From Piezodorus guildinii (Eukaryota; Arthropoda; Insecta; Hemiptera; Pentatomidae), in contig CM041294.1 of NCBI GenBank assembly GCA_023052935.1, positions 105,771,116 to 105,835,115 on the forward strand: 64,000 bases of DNA. The letters are read 5' to 3'. This document shows, piece by piece, positions 1 to 10,862 of this stretch. A model generated the notes under the pieces. It was not told where the DNA came from and did no database searches. It saw nothing but the letters and a program-made list of their open reading frames with translations. Position numbers and translations under genes: made by a program. How positions within the stretch are numbered: the first letter of the stretch is position 1; each line of letters begins with the position of its first letter.

Positions 1-1303
1 ATAATGCATTGAACAATGAACAGATATACAGTAGTTAAATAGATATTTCAATTAGAATTTACAAAAAAGATATTATAATAAGATAAATTTAACTACAATT
101 TGAGACAAAATAGTGTCCTGAATAGACATGTGTGTAAACTATAAACTTTGAAAGAATACTGAAAACAAAGATGCTAGAAATAGTTTAGGTAGGGAGGGAT
201 GACTGTCAGATTTAATGTAAGCTTTGATGGTAAGTTTACCGTAAAGACTACTGTTTAGTAACAGCCTAGTCAATTATAATATTTAGGAACAAATAAAAGT
301 AATTCTTGGCACTAAGCAATCGCTAATAAACTTCCGACAAACCACGACAGAATGTAAAAAAGAAATTTAATAAAAAAAACAAAACAAATAATGTAGTTAA
401 GCAGTAGAATTATTACAGACCACGAGACCCTTATTAACGTTCAATGCCGAGCTCTACAGTTCCCACTCTGCGGCACTATTCGACAGAGACAAATGTACAC
501 TGCGAACGTGCTAAGCCAGGAAAGTGGGTAGCTGATCCGGTTGGATTAAGAAAATCATTAATGCCGCTACGGAGATGTTTATCATGCTAAACAGCCGGGG
601 CCTAGGGACAAATATCAGCGTATGAATATGCATCGTGCTGTCGGCTGGAGAATGGTTTAACCAACTATTAACTGGATCCCGTTGATGACATATCTTGTCT
701 GGGATATGCCAAAACCCTCTGGTTGGAGAAAGAGCTCCTATATCAGAGTATATTATCGGTCCCGAAGTCAAACAAGGCAAAAGAATTTCAAACAAGGAAA
801 GTGGTTCGGCAGAGAATTCCAATAATTAGTGAAAAAATGGGAGGAAATAACGACTTTTGTCAACTGTACGTACGTTATTAAAAGTCGAGATTGATATAGT
901 ATTCCATTTTTCAACATACTTTTTACGACCCTTTGAATCCAAATGATGTTTCGCAGAACTCTGCGTGTATCTGTATCATTGGTGAATATGAAATCACACA
1001 TTTGAAATTGTTACATGCCTGAGATGTTTTTACTGACTAATCGGAATGGTCACCATTGACTTTACATATATTAAAAAGTTTCTATAAAACAGCTCCAACT
1101 CCAGAAGATGTGCCATCAATGTAAGAATGATAAAAGATAATTCTTATAAGTACTGTGATGGTTAGGTTTAAAGCCGAATTTTCCCGGTTTCTGCTAATAA
1201 AGTACATTTTTCATTCGATTTATTTGATAAAATAACTCAATATTAACAGTTCTAAAAGTTAATAAATGTGAATTTATAAAAAATAATAATAATTAAAATC
1301 AAG
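1..1303. other. A+T-rich DNA with a G+C-richer island
   Basis: I see no repeat or gene in most of this stretch. Positions 420-760 are clearly richer in G+C than the surroundings and are not shared with any other part of the window. Stops interrupt every frame, and the one longer minus-strand frame there has no recognisable domain. It could be regulatory DNA or an untranslated exon. Confidence 0.4.
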
Positions 1304-1726
1304 TAATGGAGAAACATTTTTACAAGTTAAAAACTAGATTAAATAAAACAGGAGTGATAACGATGAAATATAATGAAACTCGGAAGAGCTAACATTTTAT
1401 AAAAAAAGATTATCTAATGCACAAATTTGAAGTAATAGAAAGTATCGATTAACATATAAAAATATAGCAGCATATATCAATTTCTACTATTGTGGCAACC
1501 AAAAATAAATAATGATGGAGTTTTGTTGACCGTCGAGAAATTAGATGAGGAAGATGGTTGGGGGTGCGGTCATAAATTAAAAACACACATTTAAAATAAG
1601 TGTTATTTTAATTATGTGCCGACGTTTCGGCCTACAATGTGGGCCTTCATCAGGATTCAACTCCTTTAGGCAACGTCTTCACGTCGAGTCAACCCTGATG
1701 AAGACCAACATTGTAGGCCGAAACGT
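1304..1726 (+). repeat. Direct duplication, copy 1
   Basis: This 423-bp segment recurs at 2755-3177 in the same orientation with very few differences and a constant offset of 1451 bp. It contains about 200 bp of ordinary A+T-rich DNA followed by most of hairpin element A1. Both copies hold the junction between that DNA and the element, so the duplication happened after the element inserted. The shared part stops within the second arm of the hairpin, right after CGAAACGT. Confidence 0.85.
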
Positions 1727-1805
1727 CGGCACATAATTAAAATAACACTTATTTTAAATGTGTGTTTTTAATTTATGACCGCACCCCCAACCATCTTCCT
1801 CATCT
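1514..1805 (+). mobile_element. Hairpin element A1, complete, with 13-bp TSD
   Basis: The element is flanked by the direct repeat AAAAATAAATAAT at 1501-1513 and 1806-1818. It starts with a tail containing GTTGACCGTCGAGAAATTA (about 1524-1542). A palindrome of two ~120-bp arms around a ~35-bp loop near 1674 follows. Each arm carries the block CTGATGAAG, a short G/C stem and CGAAACGTCGGC, in opposite orientations. There is no ORF. The tail and block plan is shared with elements B and C in this window. A long palindrome with a variable-length TSD and an asymmetric tail does not fit a classic MITE; a retro-inserted RNA, perhaps related to Penelope-like elements, fits better. That assignment is inference. 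Confidence 0.75.
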
Positions 1806-1818
1806 AAAAATAAATAAT

Positions 1819-2754
1819 TTTTATGGAAACGTTTAGAACAGTACATATTGTAAGTAGAAAGGGAAGTAAATGGTGTAAGAAGTACTTAACATAGTTTTGG
1901 AGTATTTTTTTCTAGATAATATTGTTAATCAAAGTCGGGTACTAACCCAACGTAGTTAAGTGATTACTAGTTAAGTTATTATGAAGGAAATTTTTAGGAA
2001 AAATTGGGAAGTAATTTCTGATATTATTAGAAGGATAAAAATATTTTTGAAACTTTATTTAACGGAATTTGAATAGAAAATTAAAAAAAGTACAACATAC
2101 ATATAACACTTTTTCTTTATTTTTTTAAAATTATTCCGTAGGCTCTAGAGTTTTGTACACAGTTACGAATGTTCCCTTTAACCCTATACCTCCCAGATCG
2201 GCCGGTGAATCGCCGGTGGTTCTTAAGACGTGCCTAGGCTTCCAAAGGCCACCCCACCGATTGCAGTCAAACGTGAGCTGTGAATAATGTATGAAAAGAG
2301 TCCACCCGAAACCCACCTATTTATCCCACGATATCATTTCCATCCATTTCCTACGATTTACAATTTATGACCTTTCTATTTCCCTTCTTTTTCCCTCAAT
2401 TCGTCCTCGCTTTTCACTCTTTTAAATCACTAGCACTCAAACTTGCTCAAGAAAAACGAAACATTTCAAAAATGACTAAACCGAATGTATACTGTTCTTC
2501 AAATACTAAAGTTTCTAGGAGTTTCCAGATATAGGAATATAATTAAAAAAAAAAAAAAAATTAATACTGAAAGATCTTTCCTTTAACACTGGGTTCGGCC
2601 GATACAACTTCTAATCCAATTAAGGATACCTGCTGGGTGAACAGTAAGAGGATCTTATAACTTTAAAGACAATCCACGGCCGATATAATAGAATAAATAA
2701 TATTTTATTTTGAATTCACTGACAAGAAAAGTATAACTATATAATTATATTAAT
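1819..2754. other. A+T-rich DNA with a weak exon-like island
   Basis: Mostly featureless. On the minus strand, 2195-2283 is richer in G+C and lies between an acceptor-like TTATTCACAG and a donor-like GAG/GTATAG. One frame across it is open, with residues such as DCNRWGGLWKPRH. The family is not recognised, and the segment may be a chance match. The rest shows nothing. Confidence 0.25.
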
Positions 2755-3177
2755 TAATGGAGAAACATTTTTACAAGTTAAAAAGTAGATTAAATAAAAC
2801 AGGAGTGATAACGATGAAATATAATGAAACTCGGAAGAGCTAACATTTTATAAAAAAAGATTATCTAATGCACAAATTTGAAGTAATAGAAAGTATCGAT
2901 TAACATATAAAAATATAGCAGCATATACCAATTTCTACTATTGTGGCAACCAAAAATAAATAATGATGGAGTTTTGTTGACCGTTGAGAAATTAGATGAG
3001 GAAGATGGTTGGGGGTGCGGTCATAAATTAAAAACACACATTTAAAATAAGTGTTATTTTAATTATGTGCCGACGTTTCGGCTTACAATGTGGGCCTTCA
3101 TCAGGATTCAACTCCTTTAGGCAACGTCTTCACGTCGAGTCAACCCTGATGAAGACCCACATTGTAGGCCGAAACGT
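2755..3177 (+). repeat. Direct duplication, copy 2, with truncated hairpin A2
   Basis: Near-identical to 1304-1726. It carries the hairpin element from about 2965, but the second arm ends abruptly after CGAAACGT at 3177 and runs straight into another small fold-back (3178-3352). Differences from copy 1 are single bases, so the duplication is recent or has been homogenised. Confidence 0.85.
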
Positions 3178-3352
3178 ATATTAATTAAAACAATCTCTTT
3201 TCAAATATATACAAGGAAATTAGTATTAGAATTAGAAACGATTCTGATTTTCATGAGATATTCTGAATATGAGGCAAAAGGACCCCGAAACGTCCTTTGT
3301 GTTGTAAATATTGTCATATATAAATGAGAAGAGATTGTTCTAATTAATATAA
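3178..3352. repeat. Small fold-back repeat
   Basis: ATATTAATTAAAACAATCTC at the left is the inverse of GAGATTGTTCTAATTAATAT at the right. The interior contains GGACCCCGAAACGTCC near 3290, a short stem ending in the same CGAAACGTC word used by the hairpin elements. It may be a further diverged subfamily, or the other half of a rearranged hairpin joined to A2. Confidence 0.5.
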
Positions 3353-3415
3353 TACACTATAATAATATTATAATTAATATATTCTTCATGATAGTGAATT
3401 GAAACTAAATTAATC

Positions 3416-3490
3416 TGGGGTTACCTATAACATGGTGGTTAGCATAACAGCCTCCCATGCCTAAGGTCCCGGGTTCAAACCCGCAGGTTT
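3416..3490 (+). mobile_element. SINE A, tRNA-like head only
   Basis: This resembles a tRNA gene 5' part: an A-box-like GTGGTTAGCATAACAG and a B-box GGTTCAAACCC. The same head, with the words CTCCCATGCC and GGGTTCAAACCCGCAGG, starts the full-length SINE at 25287-25573. Here the SINE body is missing after the head. No closed acceptor stem can be drawn, so this is a SINE fragment and not a functional tRNA gene. Confidence 0.65.
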
Positions 3491-3959
3491 ACATTACTAT
3501 TATTTATTTATTATTATACCATGAAAAACAGTAAAACATTGAAACTTCGACTAAAGTTATTTACTAATATGGTAATGTTTTATCTAGAACATGAGTAAAC
3601 ATTTCGAATTTAAACACTTTGAACCTCAAGAGGATGTAAATGTATATTTGAATTACTGGTACCCGAAAAACGTTGATGAAAAAAAAAATCCTGCAATCTG
3701 TAATTTGAAGGAGAGTACAGTAGCTCATGGATAATGGCATTGTGCTGATATTTTTTTTAGTACATTCTTATTTTACTGCCTGATTTTTTAAACCATACAT
3801 CATCCGATATAATTTATCATTTTTTAATTTCTCGTTCCATTCATAAATAAAGTAAGTAGGTAAAGTAGTATTTTTTTTTTTTAAATATAACACAAAATCC
3901 CAGAATACCATCAATCTCACGGACAGTAACTACCTATTAAATTGTCAATTTTAACTGAT
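3491..3959. other. A+T-rich DNA, nothing recognised
   Basis: Homopolymer runs of A and T only. There is no repeat shared with the rest of the window and no coding signal. Confidence 0.5.
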
Positions 3960-4700
3960 CACAATGAGAAACATAAAAACGCTGCAAATTATTACACAAT
4001 AGTTTATTATTTCCAAATAGAAATATTAGGGTATAACTGTTTATACGGCTGTTGATAGGCAATTAAGTAATATGAAAAGCACTAATTCAAAGCATCATAT
4101 AGTAACATTACCACTGATTTCAAAACGCAATATCTAAGCTAGTTGTTAACCAAATTCAATGATTCTTTTTTCATTTGGTCCAAAGTTTAGTTCTCTATCA
4201 AATGACACTAAAATCATGTTTGATATTTATTCATTTATTTATTACGAGAAACGGATTTTTTAAAATTAAAAATAAGTGAGTTATGAGCGTATTTATGTGA
4301 AGAATTTCAATTCTTTTTTCTTTTCTTCTTTTCTCTTTCATTTAATTATTCACGGTTTTTTGGTTAAAAAATAATAATGATTTTTTTTTATCTTCAAAAA
4401 TAACTGAGTTATTGAATAACATCCATTTAATCGACCGCCATTTTAAAACTAACCAGCTGATATCAACGTCGTAGTTTCGGAGAAATTCCGCGGACGGCGG
4501 AGAAACGTATTTGTTTTTATTCGTTATTCGGATTCTAAGCATCTTGTAACGAAGGCTCTCAAATTTTGAGTAGGGGTAATTTTTTATTATTATTATTTTT
4601 TTTTTTGGTCGATTACAAAGGTTGATTATTGAAAATAATAAACCAAAAGATGCACTCTTAAGCCTGAGCAGTTGTTTTGCAATAGGAAACATGGGCGTAC
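3960..4700 (+). repeat. Dispersed repeat DR2, copy 1
   Basis: This segment matches 37890-38105 plus 39035-39500 in the same orientation. Shared landmarks are AAACGCTGCAAATTAT, ATTAGGGTATAACTGTT and AATTAAGTAATATGAAAAGC on the left, and TCTTCAAAAATAACTGAG, GTAGTTTCGGAGAAAT, TATTCGTTATTCGG and GGTCGATTACAAAGGTT on the right. A minus-strand frame of 116 codons (4342-4692) crosses it. The related frame in copy 2 (39223-39498) keeps words such as ITNK and FLRNY but is otherwise eroded. The class is unknown. The uninterrupted copy here shows the empty site of the DR1 insertion in copy 2. Confidence 0.7.
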
Positions 4701-5392
4701 TCAGAGAAACACAGGGGGTCGTGCTTATCTTTATTCATACAAATGTTTTCAACTTAAAACAATTAAATAATTGCAAGGGAAAAAACCATTACTCATTTTG
4801 AAGTTTTGAAGTAAAAAAAAAAAAAATATACAATAAGAATTTACAGCCCCTGATCTATGGTTAAAAAGATAATTTTTTAGTCTGTCAATGACTTTTTTTT
4901 GTGCCTCTTGATTATAATTATTTATTTAGAACACAATCAGTATAAATGTTAGCGTTTTTGATTCTGTACTGCTCTGATATAAGTTATGTCGAATGACCTG
5001 GCAAAACCAGTGAATTATAAAAACATTTCAACGAGATATCTGACTGAAACATACTATATTTAATACTAAAAGTACTCTCTCTTAGAGTACATTTTGTAAA
5101 CCGTTGACAAAGTTCTAAGAGAGCGTGTTCGCCATTTACCGTTAGAGTGCATTTAGCCGGGCAGACAATAAAGAAAGGTTAGCGGCCGTTGGCTTGCTGA
5201 TTTACCGCCGCTGCGGAGGAAGCTTTTAGGCCCGCTCTAAAAGCCATCGAGGTGTGTGCCCTAAGGAGCTTCTGCTAATCCTCCGATAGTCTTCCAGGTT
5301 GTCTCCTTTCCAAAACAGGATTACAGTTCCCTACTCCCCCGGGCTGTTGTCCACAACGGATCGCCCATTATACCTTCGCCTAAGGCTTGTAT
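4701..5392. other. Mixed DNA with a G+C-rich stretch before a tandem array
   Basis: Positions 5110-5400 are G+C-richer, with words such as GCGGCCGTTGGC and CCCCCGGGCTGTTG. They lead directly into the ~0.3-kb tandem array. The stretch could be the upstream part of an LTR whose end and leader were later tandemly copied, but no matching second LTR is seen in the window. No coding frame. Confidence 0.3.
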
Positions 5393-6200
5393 GTGTGAGC
5401 GCGTGAAACAATATCCGGATCTGTTTCGCTTATCCCTTGAAATCGAAAATTTGAAGTAAATATAACAGACTTTGGTGAATTATTTCTTTGGTATCAGAGC
5501 ATGCTATAGTCGAGCACATAACAGGACCATATAATCACCTAATGTATTATAATAGAGAATTTTTTATTTAATTTTGAACTACAGCCCTTTATCCAAATTT
5601 TGGTCCTCCGGGCCGGATTCACAACTGGTTACTTTTTAATTAAATATATGTGTTACTGAGCTATCTAACTGGCTATTACTATATATAAGTGTGTGTGTGT
5701 GTGTGAGCACGTTAAACAATATCCGGATCTGTTTCGCTTATCCCTTGAAATCGAAAATTTGGAGTAAATATAACAGGCTTTGTTGAATTATTTCTTTGTT
5801 ATTAGGGTATGCTATCGTTGAACACATAATAGGACCATCTAATTAACGAATGTATTATAATAGAGAAGTTTTTATTTAATTTTAAACCGGAGTCAATAAT
5901 ACAAATGTTGGTCCTCCGTACCGGATTCACAACTGGTTATTTTTTGATTAAATATTAATGTTATTGTTCTGTCTAGCAGGCTATTACTATATATGTGTGT
6001 GTGTGAGCGCGTGAAACAATATCCGGATCTGTTTCGCTTATCCCTTGAAATCGAAAATTTGAAGTAAATATAACAGACTTTGGTGAATTATTTCTTTGGT
6101 ATTAGATCATGCTAGTGTTAAGCACATAATAGGATCATCTAATTAACAAACGTATTATAATAGAGTATTTTTTATTTAGTTTTGAACCAGAGTCAATTAT
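5393..6200 (+). repeat. Tandem array, three units of about 303 bp
   Basis: Units begin at 5393, about 5701 and 6001, each with GTGTGAGCRCGT followed by AACAATATCCGGATCTG and TTATCCCTTGAAATCGAAAA. Each ends with a GT- or TA-rich spacer. Unit 1 contains TGGTATCAGAGC at 5489-5500, which looks like an LTR-retrotransposon primer-binding site. In units 2 and 3 the same place is mutated. Units differ at many single sites, so the array is old. It may be duplicated LTR-end plus leader DNA, but the PBS reading is tentative. Confidence 0.75.
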
Positions 6201-7211
6201 TCTTATAGTATATTTTTCTGTTTCCTTTAATTTATCGATGATGCTATTATTATGTCAGATTCTTTTCTATTGATAAAATACTATATACGATGTTCTATGA
6301 TGAAAAGAAAACGTTGATATGTTGATAAACTATTGATATATAAATATATATGATAAACAACCTTATTCAATAAAATATTATTATCATTATATTAATCGGT
6401 TATATAACAACACCAACATTAGTAGAGTAAAATATCCCTGCGTTATCTTATCCATGTTATATTTCTTATATTTATATGATAACCAGCTTCATATCGTTTC
6501 AGAAACGTATGCTATCTACGGTATTAAATAGCATAATATTAAAAACAAAAGCATGGGAAATATAGATCAGCCAAATGTATCTTATTATTCCGGTTGTAGG
6601 ATCCGAGAAGATCCATTTATTATAATTCTCTTTTCCATGCCTGAAGAAACATTGCATGAAGAAAAACAATGAAAAAAACTACTTCCCTAGTGAAATAAAA
6701 TGAAAAATGAAGCCATCTTCGAGAATAATTAAAACAAACAGATATAAAATTTATAAACAAAGGGAGACGGGATAAAGCCGTTTAGAGTTACACAATAACG
6801 CACTATTCTTCCATTAAGATAAATGACTAGATAAAGGAAGGAGCGATATTGGAGTTGCCCGTTCGATAGAACGGATCACGGCCATGCACAAATCCGTCCG
6901 TCGATACTTTATATTACACTGCTTCCAATATATATATACACACAATAATTCTTATTTATATTTATTATATATTTACTAGTAAGGTGTATTGGATATTAAC
7001 ATATAAGGTGCCAATATTTGAGATCAGGAAAACACCTAAAATAGTGGAAAAACTACTTATTTAATGTTTATACTTCGCAAAAAAAAAAAAAAAAAGAAAA
7101 AAAAAAAAAGAAAGATACTTCATTATTAGTGTTTGAGCCTGAACATCTTTTTTTTCGGTATTAGAACATTAAGATTTAAATTACTTTCTAATATGAGGTA
7201 AACAATTTTTG

Positions 7212-7212
<1 letters not shown>
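6201..7212. other. A+T-rich DNA, nothing recognised
   Basis: Contains a poly-A tract around 7079-7110 and short AT runs. No gene or shared repeat was found. Confidence 0.45.

Positions 7213-7285
<73 letters not shown>
7213..7285. repeat. (TA)n microsatellite
   Basis: An uninterrupted TA dinucleotide run of about 36 units. Confidence 0.97.
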
Positions 7286-7289
<4 letters not shown>

Positions 7290-7442
7290 GAATAGTGTAG
7301 TAATTAACTAGAAAATGTTATACAATAGTCATTCAACTATAATAATAATAGTATTTATCTATATACACTTTTTCATTCATTCTTAATAAATATAATATAT
7401 ATGTAAATATTATATTTTCCTTTCCTTAAAAGATTAAAATCT

Positions 7443-7815
7443 TTGGCGGTGACTGCCTGCACATTGGGTGAAGAGTTCGCTCATCCCAATATTTCCTGCC
7501 ATTTGCTTTACGAGACCACAGTATTCCGTCCATCTTGTAGATCTTGTCTACCCATCTTCTTTGCCAGCCTCTGCTTTTTTTTATATCCAAGGGAATTCAT
7601 TCAGTCAATTTCTAGGCACAGTTTTCGTTGTTTTTTCTCATTAGATGCCCAGCTCGTTGCCATTTCAATTTTTTTTTTATATGCCTGATTTTATCAGTGA
7701 CTCCGGTATCTTTCCTTATTGTTTGACTGATGAGCTTTTGACTTTTTCTTACACCTAGCATGTTCCTCTCCATTGCTCACTGACATTTTATAATTTTTCT
7801 CCCTCATCGCACTTT
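7443..7815 (-). pseudogene. LINE reverse transcriptase C-terminal remnant
   Basis: On the minus strand, pieces of a non-LTR retrotransposon polyprotein tail can be read in more than one frame. First comes AMERNMLGVRK (start codon of this word at 7773), with RKDTGVTDKIRHIKK after it. After a frameshift in an A-run comes KWQRAGHLMRKNN, then LTEWIPLDIKKKQ and RRWVDKIYKMDGILWSRKA. These match the well-known tail of insect endonuclease/RT LINEs (family pattern AMER-MLG, then KLKW-AGH, then RW-D-I). Only the region after the RT palm is left: the catalytic FADD motif, endonuclease and 5' end are absent. Stops and frameshifts make it non-functional. The plus-strand frame at 7443-7688 is a shadow of it. 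Confidence 0.75.
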
Positions 7816-9834
7816 TCGAGGGACGTTTGGCATCCTTAAGGCAGTACAGGTAATATACAGCTATCGAAGCCTAATGTTTTTAGAGGCTGGCTAATATTTT
7901 TGGTATTCATTAACATACCTAAACTCCAAACTTTCCGCCAGGCCATCCAAAGCTGTTTGAAATTTACATTCAACAAACTTGAATTGTATTTCAGCAGAGA
8001 CACATACTTTCAGAAAAATAAGGCATCGATAAGATCATTCTGGGACATACCCAATCTGCTTAAAGTGAGTATCCTTAGTTAGGAGAAAGTATTAACCTGG
8101 CGGTCAAGTGTGAGCCCCATTAAGAGTAACTCATTTTTAACTTTTACTGTTACCGCAAACATTATTTAGTACTAGTATTAATTTATTTTTAAGGCTGATT
8201 TTATTTTATAAATGCATATCTGCCATCCCGTTTAGATCGATAGCACAGTGAACGGGAAAACCTAAAAAAAAAATGGACCTTACATCCGGCACTCTCCAAA
8301 TGCTTTTAAATATATCACAGTGGAACCCTTCCATTTCATTGAAGTACTGACATCACAATAAAAGTAAAAAAATGAAAAGATTTGGAGGGGGAGTTTTAAT
8401 GTAGATTTTGTACATAGATGATGTATCAAATAATAAAATCATATAATAAAAACTCACAGTAAAAATGTTAAAATCATGATGATTGTATTAACCATGTTTT
8501 TCAATAGTAAAAAGGAATTAAATTACTCAAAACAAAGAAATTTCTTAACGCAGAAGAGAAAATTATGAATTTATTCAATTTTTTAAAAATAATTTATCTC
8601 TTGGCGATTGATGAACAATTGAGCTTCTAAGGTACAAAATAATTATTTTTACATAAATAAATGTAGAACTATTCTCTACTTAAACAAAACATTTATATAT
8701 GCATAAAGTAGTCTAACAGTTTTGACGTTTAGAAGAACATTACTTCATTTTACAAAATATGATAACAACTTAAAACAATAATAAATATTAAAACCAAGAT
8801 TATAATAGTTTACATTAATAAAATAACCATAATATACTTCCAACTATGTCTTTTTATATATTGGATTTTTTATTTTTTATTTACATACCTTTCATATTGA
8901 ATATCAATACAGGTCAATAATTTAAAAAACAAACAAAAAAACAAGGGTTCTTTTATTATTAAAATCGTCATTAATCAAAATAGGAACTGAATTTTTAAAA
9001 ATAAACTTATTACTAACTTATATAACGATTCATTATTTTTATTATCACATATTGAATCATTTTTGGCTAACTATTGCACTTTTAGACTGAAATATTATCC
9101 TTTAATCTTTGTATAATTACTATCCTTTAATCTAGATATAACTTAATATTTTAAAAAAAATTAAAATTTGAATTTATTTATTATACCAGCATAGTTAATG
9201 CTTATGTTTTTAAAATATAATTTACAATTTACTGTATTTTATACATTTATAGTTAAATAATAAATAATACAAATTTTAATATTAATAAAAATAATTATTT
9301 TATTAAAAGAGTTATTTATACCAGTCATGATGATCCCCCATCAGACGGAATAAAGACTACTGAGTGGACGAACTAAGGAAGCACGTGGTGGGCAAACTGC
9401 TACAACGCGGTTGGTAAAACCCTTGAAGCAGGAGGAGGGCAAATCCCTACTTATGTTGGAACCAACTTAAAGGCTCAAAAGCAGTCAAGCCCCACAAAGT
9501 CCTGTCACTAGCCAACCAGCGCAGCTATGATCAGACCATGCATTATCAAGTCGTAATACTTTTAAGTGAGACTGATTTTGTCTTCCCAAAATATAAACAC
9601 ACACTGACAAATATAAAAAAAAATAAATGAAACGACTTTCCGTCACTTACATCCATTATTAAATTAAATTTAAGAATTTTTAAATAAAGAAGAAAACCGT
9701 TTAACGACTAAATTACATTGAGTTTTATTAGAAACGTGAGTTTTATTAAATAATCTATCATATTATTATCTATGACAATCAGACAGTTTTATCGGGTTTT
9801 TTATTACTCAATATTATCATTTAAATTTGTTGTA
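7816..9834. other. A+T-rich DNA; small G+C-richer island
   Basis: Largely featureless. Positions 9340-9545 are G+C-richer (for example GGAAGCACGTGGTGGGC) and are not repeated elsewhere in the window. No open frame or known motif was found in them. Confidence 0.35.
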
Positions 9835-10071
9835 TAACATTTTTTTTGCTAAACTCTTTACTTTTTGAACGGAACATTATACATCTATTTTTTCTCATTT
9901 CTCCTTTAGTTGGAATCGAATTCGTTCGTCGAATGGTTAATTATGTCGAATCTACTAAATTAAGGGTATTTTAGAGGATGAAGATTTAAAATATAGGCAT
10001 TTAAAACCCGTCAGATTAATTAAATCAGAATGTAACCTATATGATATTAAAGGTCAGTAAATTTTACCTCG

Positions 10072-10076
<5 letters not shown>

Positions 10077-10134
<58 letters not shown>

Positions 10135-10376
10135 CTTTTAATTTATATCTTTTTATTTTTTTTTCTTTAATTTGTATTTTATTCATTCGTTCTGTTATCA
10201 ATTTAATTCATTATTCAGTTCATAGGAATAATTATAAATCTATTATCGTTAGGGGTGTCTCGTGTATGAGACTATACCCCCACTTTTTCCATTGTTACCA
10301 GTTGTAATAATTTATTTTGAAAAACCATACATGACTCACGCAGCCGATCTGGAAATAAAGAAATTAAAAAAAAAAA
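10077..10376 (+). mobile_element. 5'-truncated LINE 3' UTR with 12-bp TSD
   Basis: The segment is flanked by TACCTCGATATA at 10065-10076 and 10377-10388. It ends with CAGCCGATCTGGAAATAAAG, a poly-A signal (AATAAA) and an A-run directly before the second TSD copy. The same 3' end occurs on the minus strand at 15553-15930, where it follows a Jockey-type RT, so this is a short 3' piece of that family. The 5' end begins at an (AT)n run, 10077-10133. Removing it and one TSD copy restores DR1 exactly, as expected for target-primed reverse transcription. Confidence 0.85.
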
Positions 10377-10565
10377 TACCTCGATATAGCGAGTTTAATC
10401 AAAATCGTTAGAACCGGTTATGAAAAAATCGTAAAAAGGTGCAAAATGCAAAGTATAAATACAATGGCTCTTCTGGTTTGCCGATTTTAATGAAAAAATT
10501 GCTGTAACATCTCGGGCTTATAGTTGTCTTAAATATGAAATTTTATTTTCGTTTTGGTGCTAGAC

Positions 10566-10605
10566 ACCACACACACACACACACACGCGCGCACACGCGC
10601 ACACA
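10566..10605. repeat. (CA)n / (CGCA)n microsatellite inside DR1
   Basis: A CA run turning into CG/CA alternation. It lies at the position of the TG tract in the other DR1 copies. Confidence 0.9.
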
Positions 10606-10736
10606 TAGATCTTGTGTTGGTTATTTGGACCCAGGAGACCCTAAAACGTGTATTCCCGTAGAGAATTGGTATTAACAATTTTCACGATCGCAATAGTTTC
10701 CCTCACTATATATTTCATACATATCAATGTATAAAT

Positions 10737-10862
10737 AATCAGGAATCAGTTTAAGCGTTTATACTGGGCAAGGCTCACTGATGACCTGATGATGGCTCAC
10801 ATGTTTGAGCCGAAACGTATGCAAAATTAAAATATTTGTTCAAACGACTACTCCTAATTATG
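10737..10862 (-). mobile_element. Hairpin element B, partial
   Basis: Carries AATCAGGAATCAGT on the left, then CCTGATGATGGCTCAC and TTTGAGCCGAAACGTATGC, as in the second arm of the B elements at 26.4-26.9 kb. Most of the first arm and loop is missing, and no clear TSD or tail is seen. Confidence 0.6.

Larger units (their letters stand above)
9835..10735 (-). repeat. Dispersed repeat DR1, split by a LINE insertion
   Basis: The segments 9835-10076 and 10389-10735 together are the reverse complement of DR1 at 38106-39022. Shared words (in this orientation) include GCATTTAAAACCCGTCAG, ATAGCGAGTTTAATCAAAAT, GGTGCAAAATGC, ACATCTCGGGC, TAGTTGTCTTAAATATGAAA and TTCACGATCGCAATA. It keeps the CA tract (10566-10605) that corresponds to the TG tract of the other copy. 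A LINE 3' end was inserted at 10077-10376. The class is unknown and there is no coding capacity. Confidence 0.75.

Noticed and set aside
1541..1807. Ordinary MITE with terminal inverted repeats
   Set aside because: The TSD lies outside an extra ~28-nt tail on one side only, and TSD length varies among relatives (12-15 bp).
4342..4692. Longest frame of the window (116 codons, minus strand)
   Set aside because: It lies across repeat DR2. The related frame in the other copy is broken and shifted, so it shows no sign of coding selection.
10041..10307. 88-codon frame rich in Ile-Tyr
   Set aside because: It is a translation of the (AT)n microsatellite and a LINE 3' UTR.
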